Shown here: positions 12,860 to 24,030 of the stretch, piece after piece
Layout: every line of letters begins with the position of its first letter
How positions within the stretch are numbered: position 1 is the first letter of the stretch
Assembly: GCA_036897095.1 (NCBI GenBank)
Contig: JAYMSP010000039.1
Location: 1-64,000 of the forward strand
Origin: Plantago elongata
Taxonomy: Eukaryota; Streptophyta; Magnoliopsida; Lamiales; Plantaginaceae
Length of the DNA: 64,000 nt
Direction of reading: 5' to 3'
Translations under genes and position numbers: made by a program
Notes under the pieces: model-generated
Told to the model about the DNA's origin: nothing
What the model saw: only the letters and a program-made list of their open reading frames with translations
Databases searched by the model: none

Positions 12860-14190
12860 ATGATGGAATCAGCGAAGAAACCGGTTTATTTAGGGTGTAA
12901 GCACATCGAGTTGTCTATGATGGCTCAACTATTGAGTTGTAAGGGTGATGTACATCAATCTGAATTGAGTTTCAATCAATGGGTACAACTAATGAAGGAG
13001 CTTTGTCCTGATCCAAATCTAGTTCCCAGTAACTTTTATCAAGCAAAGAAAAAGATGCGGGGGATGGGGTTCCCTATTGAAGCCATAGATTGTTGTCAGA
13101 ATATGTGCATGATCTACTGGGAGGAGGATGCACATCTACTAGTATGCACAAGGAGGGGGCTTCGAAGAAACGCCAGAAGAAAAACCTACCGCATAAGAAA
13201 ATGTGGTACTTCCCTCTAGCACATCGTTTGAAGAGGTTGTACCAGTTAAGTGCTACTGCTGATAAAATGCGGTTGTACAAGGAAAGAGTACAAGATGGGG
13301 ATGTAGGTGGAGAAGGAGCATCCATATGACTCACCAGCATGGAAGGAGTTCGATAAGATATATTCGGATTTTGCAACCGAGTCTAGAAATGTACGATTAG
13401 GGCTTTGTACAAATTGTTTTAATCCATTTGGAGGTGACCAGAAGTACTCTTGTTGGTCAGTTATGATGACACCTCATAACCTGTCCCCGGGTGAATGCAT
13501 GAAGGAACCGTTCATGTTTTTTTACTGCTTTGGTGCCCGGGCCTAAAGATCCAGAACAAAAGCTGGATGTCTTTTTGCAGCCTCTTATCAAGGAGTTTAT
13601 TCATCTGTGGGAAAATGGTATCCCAGGATACGATGTGTCAATGAAAAAGAACTTTACGTTGAGAGTTGCACTATTGTGGACTGTTAGTGATTTTTTCGCG
13701 TACTCCATGTTATCTGAAAGGAAAACTACAGGGTGTAATGCTTGTCCTCATTGTATGGAAGACACTAATGCTTTTAGATTGAAAGAGAGTGGGAAGGAAT
13801 GTTGGTTTGATTGTCATCGTAGGTTTCTACCAAAGAATCATCCTTTCAGGAAAAACAAGACTCGGTTCTTGAAAAACAAAGTAGAGTTGCAAGACCCCCC
13901 GATTCGTCTTACTGATTCACGAATACTAACGGAGATAGATGAGCTAGGTCTTATAAAAGTGACTGAAATTGGGGCGGAGAAACACAATAAGAAATTGCAG
14001 ACAAATGTGGATGGAAGAAGAGAAATATTTTCTGGGACTTGCCTTACTGGAGCAGTATACTAATACGTCACATGTTATATTTCATGCACATTGAGAAGAA
14101 CGTGTTTGAGAAATGCTTCAACACGATTTGCAACATTCCTGGAAAAACAAGGAGTAATGCTAAATCTAGAACCGAGTTGTAGAAGGTCGG
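12860..14190 (+). pseudogene. TNP2-type CACTA transposase, broken
   Basis: Recognisable TNP2 blocks appear in order: KPVYLGCKHIELSMMAQLLS; FPIEAIDCCQNMCMIYW; the WYFPLAHRLKRLY block; PAWKEFDKIYSDFATESRNVRLGL... ending in NPFG; PGPKDPEQKLDVFLQPLIKE; ALLWTVSDFFAYSML; TGCNACPHCMEDTNAF; CHRRFLPKNHPFR; and MHIEKNVFEKCFNTICN near 14080-14130. These lie in successive different frames (12860-13140, about 13140-13310, 13307-13540, 13530-14063, then another), so there are at least three or four frameshifts. The usual C-terminal part after the MHIEKN block is missing and replaced by a short repeat array. Confidence 0.9.
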
Positions 14191-14194
14191 AGAA

Positions 14195-14400
14195 TATGAG
14201 TGATATATTAGTCACCATTGTGTTAGTAAATTTTAGGACAATATGAGTGGTATGTTAGTCACTATATATGAGTAGTATATTAACCACTATACTTGTGTGA
14301 TATGTTAGTCACCATTGTGTTAGTACATTTTAGGATAATATTAGTATGTTAGCCACTATATTTAAGTGGTATGTTAGCCACTGAACTTGGGTGATATATT
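14195..14400. repeat. Degenerate minisatellite inside the CACTA element
   Basis: At least five imperfect units built on GTGRTATGTTAGTCACYAT, some spaced by a TTGTGTTAGTA.ATTTTAGGA block. The array begins just where the TNP2 homology stops. Confidence 0.7.
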
Positions 14401-14499
14401 TTTATTACAATGTCATATTTTGATTATGTTCTATTCATTTTCCCATTTGGCTTACGTAGTGTCATTTATGTGTTGTGGGGATTGTTGTAGAAAAAGTAC

Positions 14500-15410
14500 T
14501 ACATCCTCAATGCTTTACTTCCCCAGATGTGGGATACTTTTGAGACCATAGTGTCGAACCAGTACAAAAAGATTATTAGTGCTGGCAAGAAGCTCTGGAG
14601 AACTCAGAAAAAGAAGCCAAAATGGATAGGGGATGATGCCCTCCCCTAGTGGGCAGAGTACTGGCACGACCCAGTTGTAGTTGACACAGCTTGGAAAAAT
14701 CAGCAAAATCGATTGTTCCAATCGACTGGTGGTGTTCGCACATCCATACACCTGCTAGGGACCCGGGCAACTATCACAGATTACACGATGAAGGTTAGTG
14801 ATTAATGGTACTTACTAGTTTTGTGTTTTCAATTCTCAATTCATCTTTGGTGTTATTCTATTCTAACATGACATACCAATTAACTTACTGTTTTGTTTCT
14901 TGTATAAATGTTTGTTAAATAGGCTTAGTCAACTGATGATCCAGGGTCTGCGTACGATTACTTCAAGAAGGCCAAACAGAGGAAGGATGGTCTTTAGATA
15001 GACATCAAACCTGAGACCATTGCGGTATGTTTCAACAATGCTTTATTTAAGGTCCATATTACGACGTATATGTATTTTTAGATATTGTATCTTATTTACT
15101 ATATGCGATTTCGTTCCACAGGCTGAGGTGGATAGGAGGATTGATGGTCGGGACCTCTCCAATGAAGAACAAAACAAAATCTTCTTCGAGGTCAACCCAT
15201 TGGACAACATGGGCCGAGTCTATGGAATTGGTAGTCTAGCTACTTCGCTTGAACCTGGTAGCTACTCAGTCTCACATGGAGGATCACACTCTACTCTTTA
15301 CACACAGAGCCAAGTCGATCGGATGATGACTCCCATGCAGAGGCAGATTTAGGAGATGCTTGAGAACCAGACTCGTCTACAGACTTAGATGGACTCTTTC
15401 AAAAAATGAC
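14500..15410 (+). pseudogene. Ptta/En/Spm-type second gene (TNPA-like), broken
   Basis: The frame reads LPQMWDTFETIVSNQYKKII, KKPKWIGDDALP, WAEYWHDP, then KNQQNRLFQSTGG, with an intron-like gap at about 14793-14922, then DDPGSAYDYFKKAKQRKDG. A second gap is followed from about 15122 by AEVDRRIDGRDLSNEEQNKI and VDRMMTPMQRQI. This is the pattern of the plant Ptta/En/Spm transposase family (YW..P.....KNQ.NR; E.........L). At least two in-frame stops are present (for example TAG at 14647), so it is not functional. Confidence 0.8.
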
Positions 15411-15719
15411 TTCCATTTGAATCACCTCCATCGTCTCATGATCACATTATGGATTAGTTACTTGTTTTCACTTTTTTGGACGGATTATTAGGTACTTATC
15501 ATTTTCTCCACGGATGATTAGGTACTTGTGTTTTATTTCGTTTACGGATTCTTAGTTACCGCTTTAGTTCGTATGGATGTTTACTATTACATTTGGATAC
15601 TTTTTATTCGACGAGTCACTTTTATTTCAATACGTTATCGAGTTATATTATTATACATTGTTATGGTGTGAAAATAGATACCAAAAATAGAATATTTTAA
15701 TATTGAAAAAAAAATTCAA

Positions 15720-16241
15720 GTAAGCGACGAAATAATCCGTCGCTATTTGAATAGCGACGGATTCTTCCTCAAACGGATTAGGGACGCTCAACGACGGATA
15801 AGACAGATAGTTATTCGTCGCCACAAACGAATTAGGGACGCTCTGGCGTCCCTAATTCTAGTCCGTCGCTAAAAAGGGACGGACCGGTCAATGAGCCGGT
15901 CCGTACCTAATTCGTCGTTGGATTGTCCAGCGACGGTATAGCCAGTAACGACGGTTTGTTCATCGTTGGCTCCATCACTGGAGGACCTAGCAACGAATTG
16001 TTGGGGAACAGCGACGGATGGTTCCGTCGTTAGGCGTCCCTAATTCTAGTCCTTCGCTAAAAAGGGACGGACCGGTCAATGAGCCGGTCCGTACCTAATT
16101 CATCGTTGGATTGTCCAGCGACGGTATAGCCAGTAACGATGGTTTATTCATCGTTGGCTCCATCACTGGAGGACCTAGCAACGAATTGTTGGGGAACAGC
16201 GACGGATGGTTCAGTCGTTGTTCCCCAACATTCTTTTAGTG
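15720..16241. repeat. Right subterminal repeats with a 188-bp tandem duplication
   Basis: Units on CGTCGCT, AGCGACGGA and TTAGGGACG occur in both orientations. Sequence 15845-16032 is repeated at 16033-16220 with few differences. Each unit contains a hairpin with 9-bp arms (ACGGACCGG / CCGGTCCGT, first at 15879-15904). Such arrays are the known transposase-binding regions of CACTA elements. Confidence 0.85.
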
Positions 16242-18962
16242 CTTACGGGTGGATTTTCTTTACTCTTGCATCGGTATGATTGGATCGGTAATTGTTGGGG
16301 GTGATATACTAAGCTTATTATAGCATAACATGTGCATCCGGCTAGGCCAAAGGGAAGAGCATTATAGTATATCTTGTCAATTTTCCTTAAGTTTTCTTGT
16401 AGATATTTTGTGGAATATGATCTTCTTGTTTAATTTCCGTGTACCAGCTGTTAGCAACTTTTGTGTTGCGTATGATAGGAATGAAAAAGTGAAAGTTATT
16501 TTTTGGTTGGTTGAAGAGGTAAGAGTAGACTATGGGAAACCCTAGATAATTTGTCAACCCATATTGTTTTGTTTAATACATGTTCAAAAAAGCTACTAGT
16601 ATTTACATTACATATATTATATAATCGTTCAAATGATCGTCATCATTTACGTGATACATAATTACATACCAGCAGGCACAAGGCTGTAAAGCACTATAAT
16701 TCCAATTATACCAACTGGTATTTGCTTGCTACCCGCTTGTAATCTTTAAACCTTTCATTTATATATCTTTTTTGTGGCTTTATTTGTATAACGTACCACC
16801 ATTTCATTTAAACTGAAATGGGGGGAGTATATTTTTTATATTTTATTAATGAATTTATTTGCATAATGTACCACCAATTCGTACTTAATCTTTTTTATTC
16901 GTATGAGAAGCACCGAAACACCTTATTATGTTAAAAATTGGAAGGAGTAGTACAACATAATGCTTGTGTGGAAAGGTTTTCGTGATCTAACAAACTCTTT
17001 GATTTAACGCGGTATATATCTCCATTTAAGTGGTGCTAGACTGCTAGTTGTAAGAATCCCAAGAATCCAAGTTACTTGATATGGTTAGAAGATCTTTAAA
17101 AGCTAAAATGATGAGCAAAAAGATTCTACCTTGTTCTAGCCTTCCACCACCTGTTGTTTGCTTTCTTTCGTTTTGAATGTTTCCAGATTTGCTAATTGGA
17201 TGGAGACCATAATGTTGATTGTCATTTTCAATCACAATAGGATCGATAAATTACGTGTATTCATACATGATTTTAGTTGATGTACAAGAACCGACGTATA
17301 GTATTCACTTTCAAGAGATTTGGCGTAGCATATACCTTGTGGATATTATTGCTCTAGTGTTTGGAATTTTGAAAACATATATATGTATGATCGCATTTTT
17401 ACAACATATGTACGTACATGTTTATGACACGTCATGTGACTTGCTTAATTGTCACATATATTATGTTCTCCACGTGTTAAATACGTATTATTTTCTAAAT
17501 TTATACGTGTCCGTACATTCTAGGTAATTATGTTTAGCCATTGATCATGTTCATGGATAAATCCATTGGGCAACCAAAGCATATAAGAAATTGTGGAAAT
17601 GATCTTCTATTTAAATACATATATCCCTATCTATTTAGTACTTTTTTTTCTTAAAGAATATCATCATATAACGACCGGCCAACTGAATCGGAAAAATTAT
17701 TCATGACAGGTACACAAGTCTCATTAATATAATGTGGATCGGAGCCCGCACAAATGTGTATACTGAATCATCCAAAAGGCCGAATACTGTAAGATAGGGT
17801 GGTCAACATTTATACTATTTTGTCCCACCTATTTTTAACCAATATCTAATGTTACAATCTACCTTAATTCTTGTAATTCCGGATTGTTCCGTTATGATAC
17901 CACGTGTTCGGCCTGACCATTAAACGAACAAGACCTGATCCATTGAACCGGTAATATTACTCATGACTGGTCCACACGCATCCTCACTGATTTATTTTGG
18001 GATCATTAAAAAATTCTGTAATATATTATTTGCAAACAAACTGCTTGATTCTATATATATAAAAAAAAAAAAAAAGAATGCTTGATTTTGTACCGTTCTC
18101 TCACTCCTGATCAGTCCAAGTCGGTCGTTGGAAGTTACAACTGACGTTATAATGAATTAATCATGAGTTTCGAAATTCGGTCGTTAAGATTCAGGATGTC
18201 TCTTAAATGTAATAATTCTCCCTCGTCAATGATATATGGTCATTGATATAAAAATGAATATTCCATCCTAGCTAATAATTAAAAGAAGTTATGATTTTGT
18301 GAATAATACAAAAAGTTAATTTATGTGAATATGTATAATGATGATATGATATCATCCCGATACGCGGAAATTTTGATCATAATACACAGCCGTTGCATGT
18401 GATAGATCGATCTTTATGGACCCAATGCACTAACTCACTTGGTTTTCTAATGTTATATCGACCGTTAAGATCTCACTTGTTTTGATAGTTGCATAATTGT
18501 GTATGCGACAGTTTTAGTAGTTGAATCTTCAATAATTCATGTATTTAATTTTAAGCAAATTAATACGTATCTAAGGAATTGGATAAAGAAGAGAAACTAA
18601 GCTTTGACTGGAATAAAATAGTATCAACTATCAATTACTAATGGAGATTTCTAAATGTTATCAAATTATATTAGATTCGATATAGTTTAAGGGATTCAGA
18701 GGAAAAGGAAAAAATTGAAAGGAAAATTAAATTGCTTCAAAAAATGTAGAAGTAAAATCATTGTTTCCCTGTTTCCATAAAAACAAACACGAAAAATGAC
18801 AATTTACTTCACGCTATATACCCACTTGTCAAAGCGGGTTGGATTCAAATGAATCCAAACATGTTTCAGACCTACGTGTTGAAATTTATTGAAATATTAT
18901 TGGGTCCTTTACTCGTATACATCTCCGACCCGTTAATTAGTGTTACAAGCATAATTAAATTA
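16242..18962. other. Gene-free AT-rich spacer
   Basis: Open frames here (for example 17219-17527 on the plus strand) have low-complexity AT-biased composition and no recognised domain. No RNA gene was seen. Confidence 0.5.
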
Positions 18963-19968
18963 TGACTCCTTGATGTTAGTACTTAGAAGTATTATTGAAT
19001 TATGATTCCTTATCTCATAAAGGAGTGGATACAGTTGCTTGAGGAAGTCGATGACGCGTGGAGAAATCGCAGCAGTAGACTGCAGGGGAAGAAAACGGCT
19101 CAACTGCATAAGGAGAAGAGAAATACGCTGCGTAATCAACGAAGAAGACATGACCGGAAGATTGTCCGTTGGAGAACAGGGCGATCGACAATAGCGAGCA
19201 ATTGTAGAGGCAGACGATGAAGATCGAACGTGCTGGGGCGATCGCTGGACAGGAGAACGACGATTGCGGGCAATTGCAGGAGGATAGAAGAAAGTTCGAC
19301 AGCTTCAAGAAATTTTTTCGAACATGGAAGAGGATCGACAACAGTGGGTTGTTCGATCAAAGGAGGACTCAAAAGAGGTATATGAACGTGAAGTTCTGTA
19401 TATACATGAATATATTAAACTTGAGGTTCTGTATATGGGAGTTCTGCAGCGGAAGATAAAGGGAAGAAAAGATACAAAAGAGATATAGGCGAGGACAATC
19501 ACATCGATTGCATTGAGGGAAAAGATGAGAGATTACCTGGCGAAGATATCATATGAGACCGGATCATAATTTTCAGCAATTTGTTACTTAGCTGAGAATG
19601 AAGTTTGACCTATCAAACCTGATTTGATTCCGATCTCCACATTCCAGATTGTAGTTCCATGAGTTATCTTGATTCTTTCAAACTTTCGTGACGATCCAAC
19701 GGCTGAATCTCCGAAAAACTCCATTTTTCTCGGACTGCGATGTGATGTCAAGATATACGAAAATTGTCTTTTCTTCACAAAATTTATTGAGGGAAAAGAG
19801 GAGAGACATGACCAATGCTTGTTATAGACTTACACGGCTCTGATACAATGAATAACTATTTTTCTTACCTCTTTTTATTCATCAATCCCATATATATAAA
19901 TATGTATAATGATATATAATAAGGGACTTAATTCAATAATACTTCTAATTATTAATATTAAAGAGTCA
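18963..19968. mobile_element. 1-kb non-autonomous element with inverted ends, unclassified
   Basis: The first about 50 bases (TGACTCCTTGATGTTAGTAC, then a TTAGAAGTATTATTGAATTA block) match the reverse complement of 19921-19968 at roughly 80-85 percent. The 5-bp sequence ATTAT directly abuts both ends and may be a target duplication. The interior (19020-19560) is much richer in G and C than its surroundings but has no recognised protein. Read on the minus strand, TGTATCAGAGCC near 19842-19853 resembles the initiator-tRNA-Met primer-binding site of LTR retroelements. With inverted rather than direct ends it does not fit a normal LTR element. It is treated as a fossil of uncertain family. Confidence 0.5.
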
Positions 19969-19980
19969 TTATCTAATTAT

Positions 19981-20960
19981 CTAATAATTAATAATGAGTA
20001 TTAAACCCCACGAACCTGTAAACAACTCTTTCTTTGAGATTCAATCTTCAAGTCCAATTGGATTACACTGAAAGTCAATAAACGGGCGGCTATTATCACA
20101 CATTGAAGATGTAGAAATTGAATGTGTGGTATGGTATTCATGTGGGTTTCACATGAATGCTCCCCATGCTTTGATTTAATTTGCATCCAATCTGTCATGG
20201 AAAACATAGAAACACCTGCATGTATACACCTAGCTAGATATCTCCTACCGTCTTGTCACTCTTAAAATCTTTTTAACTGATCACATATTTTCTATATTTT
20301 TACTTTCAGAATAGTATTATATATAAAACTTTATCCACAATTACTCATTTTTATAAAATTAAAATATATTTTCCATTTAATAAAATATTAATCCGTTTAT
20401 GACGGGTTATAATCGGTTTCCTTGGATGGTGAATTGGCGATCCAATTGTACACAATCTGTATCATTTGATTGTTAGAGACAATATAAACTTAATCACATG
20501 TATAACCTATCCATAAAACCATAACTACACACCTAAACAATCAACTATCATATACTCTAAAACATGCATAAACATCCCAAGTTAGTTAAACATTCTCAGT
20601 GTTTATGAAGGGCTTGCTTATCTAGTTAAGGACAAGATGTGACAAATGAACATAACCTCGTGTCTCTTAGAATAATTTAGCAAGACCCACTCCCCATACC
20701 TTTGTCAAATTTGGACCTGACTAGAAATAGAGTACGTTGATAATGTCTACCAACAAATTTTCATCATTTCCATGTGAATGGTCCTAGCCAAACAATTAAG
20801 ATACTATTGCATCAGCTCAGGCCGAAAATGGCTTGTGAGTTGTGACTCCCAGGCCCCAATACGGAGGTCGACCCTGTTCGTTGGGCACACCTATTCTCAA
20901 ACTACTTTCTGAATGAGGTATATCATAAAATAAAAGGAAAAAAATCTGAAAAGATACCCT
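19981..20960. other. Gene-free AT-rich spacer
   Basis: Nothing beyond AT-rich sequence was recognised. Confidence 0.45.
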
Positions 20961-21830
20961 AAATTATGATATTTTTAAAAAATATACATTTGATTGTTAC
21001 CGTTCAAATTTAGTACCTAAGTTAATACTGTGTTCAATTTAAGTATCTCGTGACACGTGACAACTTAATTACATGACACGTTTCACAGAAAAACTCAAAA
21101 ATACAGTGGACCTAAACGTAAATGCGATCGTATTTATTAATTGCAAATATAAGTTTTAACAAAATTACTAAATTATCCATATAAAAATATATCTTTACTG
21201 AAAATAATGTATTAAAAATAAAAAACAAAATCACTCACAAAATTCAAAAATCCAATTGAAAATTTTATTGTAGCAAAGCGCCTTTTTGGAATTTTTAAAT
21301 TGTTTTATTGATTTTATATGTAATAAAATGTGAAATATTTTTTTATATTTTAAAAATATTTTAGAATTATATTAAACAATTTAATTATATCCATAAATTA
21401 CGAGAGAGTGATACGTGTCCCCCCTCTCCTTGTAATTTAATTATTTATTATATTTTTCATATACAAATTTAGTTTAAAATTATAATTGACAATTTTCAGA
21501 TTTATATATATATATATATATTTTTAATTTAAAATTAATTTACAAATTAATTTTCCGCCTCTTTCTTTTTTTATCCTTCTTTTGTGTTGATTTTACAAAA
21601 TAGAGTTGATTTATAATAATTGAAAAATATGTGGTCAAATTGAAAATTGTTAAAATTTATTTTATTTACAATTTCATCCATCAAAATTTTAAAATTTCAA
21701 TGTGATACGTGTGATGTAATTAAGTTGTCACGTGCCACGGGGTACCTAAATTGAACACAATATCAACTTGAGATATTAAAATTGAACGGTAACGATCAAA
21801 GGTACTTTTTTTAAAAATATCACAATTTAA
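20961..21830. mobile_element. MITE, long-inverted-repeat family A
   Basis: About 870 bp with inverted ends of about 120 bp. The left end (AAATTATGATATTTTTAAAA, then ATTGTTACCGTTCAA and a GTGACAACTTAATTACAT block) matches the reverse complement of 21712-21830 closely. No coding capacity. A truncated relative lies at 1-485. Long inverted ends suggest a Mutator-like or foldback MITE; no clear target duplication is visible. Confidence 0.75.
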
Positions 21831-22016
21831 TATATATTTTTAGAATTTTTTCCACAAATAAAATATACTCCACACACCATGTATTCACTCCTACGTGCAT
21901 CTGGAACTTACAATACGAAAACCTAGTCTAAAGGGCAGTAGTTAAACAAATTGACTACCTATAGGACATCATGTCCTCTACATCAAATTTAATAGAAGAA
22001 TGGTGGGTCTGAATGA

Positions 22017-22594
22017 GGGAAAATATTTTAAATTATATCAAAGATTAAACATATTCATTTTATAAACTACATAATAATTATATATATTTTTATATATATT
22101 ATATAATAATTACTTGTCCAGATGATATACTCAGGTCCTTTTTTTTATTTAGCTTTTGTGATTTATTACACACGCCAGCAGTATCTCACCCATTGAAAGT
22201 ACCTCACACACCATAAGTCTCTCATGTGCTAGATACGTGTCAGCTTGTGATTCAATCTCGAAAATTACTTTGAAAGAAAAATAAAAAAAAGAAAAAGAAA
22301 TTTATAAAATATATAGTCATTGTGTCGAGTGAGAGAGATACTCTCGAAGTGCATGTAATAAATCATCAATTCAGAGGACAACGAAGTGCAGCTCTAAGCC
22401 GCTTCCACTCCAACCAATAGATCGGGGGTTGGAGTCACCTTTAGCCGTTTCAAAAAAAAATCAACAATTCAGAGTAAAAAAATGATCGTGGTATATCTTC
22501 TGGACAAGTATCTATTATAAAGTATACACATACATTATGTAGTATATAAATTGAATGTGTCTTACTCTACGGTATATTTTATAAAAAAAATTCG
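22017..22594. mobile_element. MITE, long-inverted-repeat family B, copy 2
   Basis: Homologous along its length to the element at 2686-3134, with matching inverted ends. It is flanked by TCTGAATGA (22008-22016) and TATGAATGA (22595-22603), an 8-of-9 match that fits the 9-bp target duplication of Mutator-like elements. It carries a nested SINE at 22377-22459. Confidence 0.7.
22377..22459 (+). mobile_element. tRNA-derived SINE nested in a MITE
   Basis: An 83-bp insert ending in an A-run (22452-22459) and flanked by ATCATCAATTCAGAG (22362-22376) and ATCAACAATTCAGAG (22460-22474), a 15-bp target duplication with one mismatch. The body contains GGGGGTTGGAGTCACC, close to an RNA polymerase III B box (GGTTCGANNCC), and a weak A-box-like stretch in GCAGCTCTAAGCCGC. 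The other family-B MITE has the uninterrupted site at about 2992-3012. Family name unknown. Confidence 0.7.
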
Positions 22595-22614
22595 TATGAA
22601 TGACAATCGAAGGA

Positions 22615-22865
22615 CAAAGATTATGTTTTTCATTAGCTTTTCAACTATATAAACTTTTTTTTATATAAAAAGCTCGTTACTGAACGCATAATTTTTTAAA
22701 TAAGCTAGCTGAAAAATTAGCTGGTTTGAAAAGCTAATTAAGTTAGCTTGTTAAAAAAAAGGCCACATGCAGCTAATTTTTCGGCTACAGTTAAATTTTC
22801 AGCTACCAACTATTTTTTTAGCTAGTTTTGTTATATATAGTCAAAAATTATTATTTCAGCCTGGA
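22615..22865. repeat. Dispersed AGCTGG-type repeat, copy 2
   Basis: Contains TTAGCTGGTTTGAAAAGC, then a TTAAGTTAGCTTGTT block and further AGCTA-bearing arms in both orientations. Related to 4385-4480 and 53675-53800. Confidence 0.45.
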
Positions 22866-23225
22866 TTTTTCCCAAGCATTCAATGGTGGACTAATAACAT
22901 GACAAATCATAACTGAATGAGATTGAACTAATTGAATTATAGTATAAAAATATAATCAACCATAACTTAAATGATAAGCTGGTAATTGAATTCGGAACGG
23001 ACGGACCGGTATATAGTAATAAGCCCATTAGGAGAAAAGACCATAACCCACATTTAGACTCCAGCCCATATAATCCTCCATTTACCTCAGAAGTAGTAAT
23101 TAATTAGGAGTCACCATATCTATATGTATACATATTCCTAGCCAATCTGTAATCTGCAGCCTTGAGGTTTTTGTTTTTGTTTTTTGGTTTTTAAGAAGCA
23201 GCCGTGAGTTTGAAAGTAGTAAAGG

Positions 23226-24030
23226 ATGGCAGATATCCCTAGCGAGTTACATCGTGAAATACTAAGGCTATTACCATTTACCAGCACAACATCTCATCAC
23301 CCTTAGGCCTGTCTGCAAGGAATGGCGATCCATTATCGCCGATTTCGTTTTCCCTCCATGCTTATTGATCCGAAAGGGAACGCCCATGCAATATGGTGGA
23401 AATCAAATTTATTCCATAACGTTAGACTCCCTTGAATCATCTTCTAACATAACAGGAGAAGAACCAAACGGATCATCTACTCTTACTCTTACAAATATCA
23501 AGAATCTAGTGTGTGCTGGTGTGCCTGCGGTAAGACAACTCCCATTATCCGCGTCTGACGGTCTCATCATAATCCCATCCTTTGCCGGAGGAGTGCGTAA
23601 TTTTGTACTTTGGAATACTTTTAGTGAAGGAAACACTTCCTTTCATTCTATACCGCTTCATGACCCTTTTGCTCTTAACGAAAACGAACCCAAGTATAAG
23701 ATGCCATGCCCATACACTGCTTTTTGCGGTTTAGGCTACGATGCTCCACCTCTGATTACAAGGTTGTCATGGTTGCTCGAGCAAGGGGTCACAAAAAACG
23801 TAATGATCTTAACTTGTTCAGGACTTCCATCTATTCTCTTAAATCGCAAACTTGGCACAGGATTCAGGATTTTCCGCGTGTTATTTGAATTGGAAGGGGG
23901 TATTGGGGTGAACAAGGGGGAGTTTTTATGCATGGTGCATTGCATTGGATTGCTGATGTTGATTATAACGGGAATGCTTATTGCATAGTGGCTCTTGATC
24001 TAATTTTGGAAAGTTACCGCCTGATGAGGT
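23226..24030 (+). pseudogene. F-box protein with FBA-type C-terminal domain, broken
   Basis: The start reads MADIPSELHREILRLLP, a typical F-box beginning for an SCF ubiquitin-ligase substrate adaptor. After about 13 codons the frame shifts: LRPVCKEWRSIIADFVFPP follows in the next frame from about 23296, continuing through YTAFCGLGYDAPP. The frame returns to the first one at about 23745 with SDYKVVMVARARG and SLKSQTWHRIQDFPRV. A stop lies at 23889, then YWGEQGGVFMHGALHWIADV and AYCIVALDLILESYRLM. That gives two frameshifts and one stop in a pattern otherwise well conserved. Homology ends near 24030, so the C-terminal part is also missing. F-box genes turn over quickly in plants, so a recent pseudogene is likely. 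Confidence 0.85.

Larger units (their letters stand above)
10749..16241 (+). mobile_element. Degenerate CACTA (En/Spm) DNA transposon, 5.5 kb
   Basis: The left end begins CACTACAAAAATAACATG and the right end finishes TTCTTTTAGTG, both carrying the five terminal bases typical of the superfamily. Flanking triplets are CTC (left) and CTT (right), so the expected 3-bp target duplication is one base off. Inside, in order: a GC-richer left subterminal region with a perfect hairpin, two copies of a transposase-associated domain, a TNP2-type transposase with frame breaks and a missing C-terminal part, a Ptta/En/Spm second gene (TNPA-like), and a right subterminal region of CGTCGCT-type repeats with a 188-bp tandem duplication. 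The breaks mean it cannot make its own transposase. The end-motif repeats could still bind a transposase supplied elsewhere; that is inference. Confidence 0.9.

Noticed and set aside
16800-16950. Stowaway-like GGGGGGAGTA and GGAAGGAGTA ends
   Set aside because: Both look like right ends in the same direction, with no matching left end.
19002-19502. Overlapping open frames in the GC-rich interior of the 1-kb element
   Set aside because: Basic, low-information peptides on both strands with no recognised domain; open length is explained by GC-rich composition.
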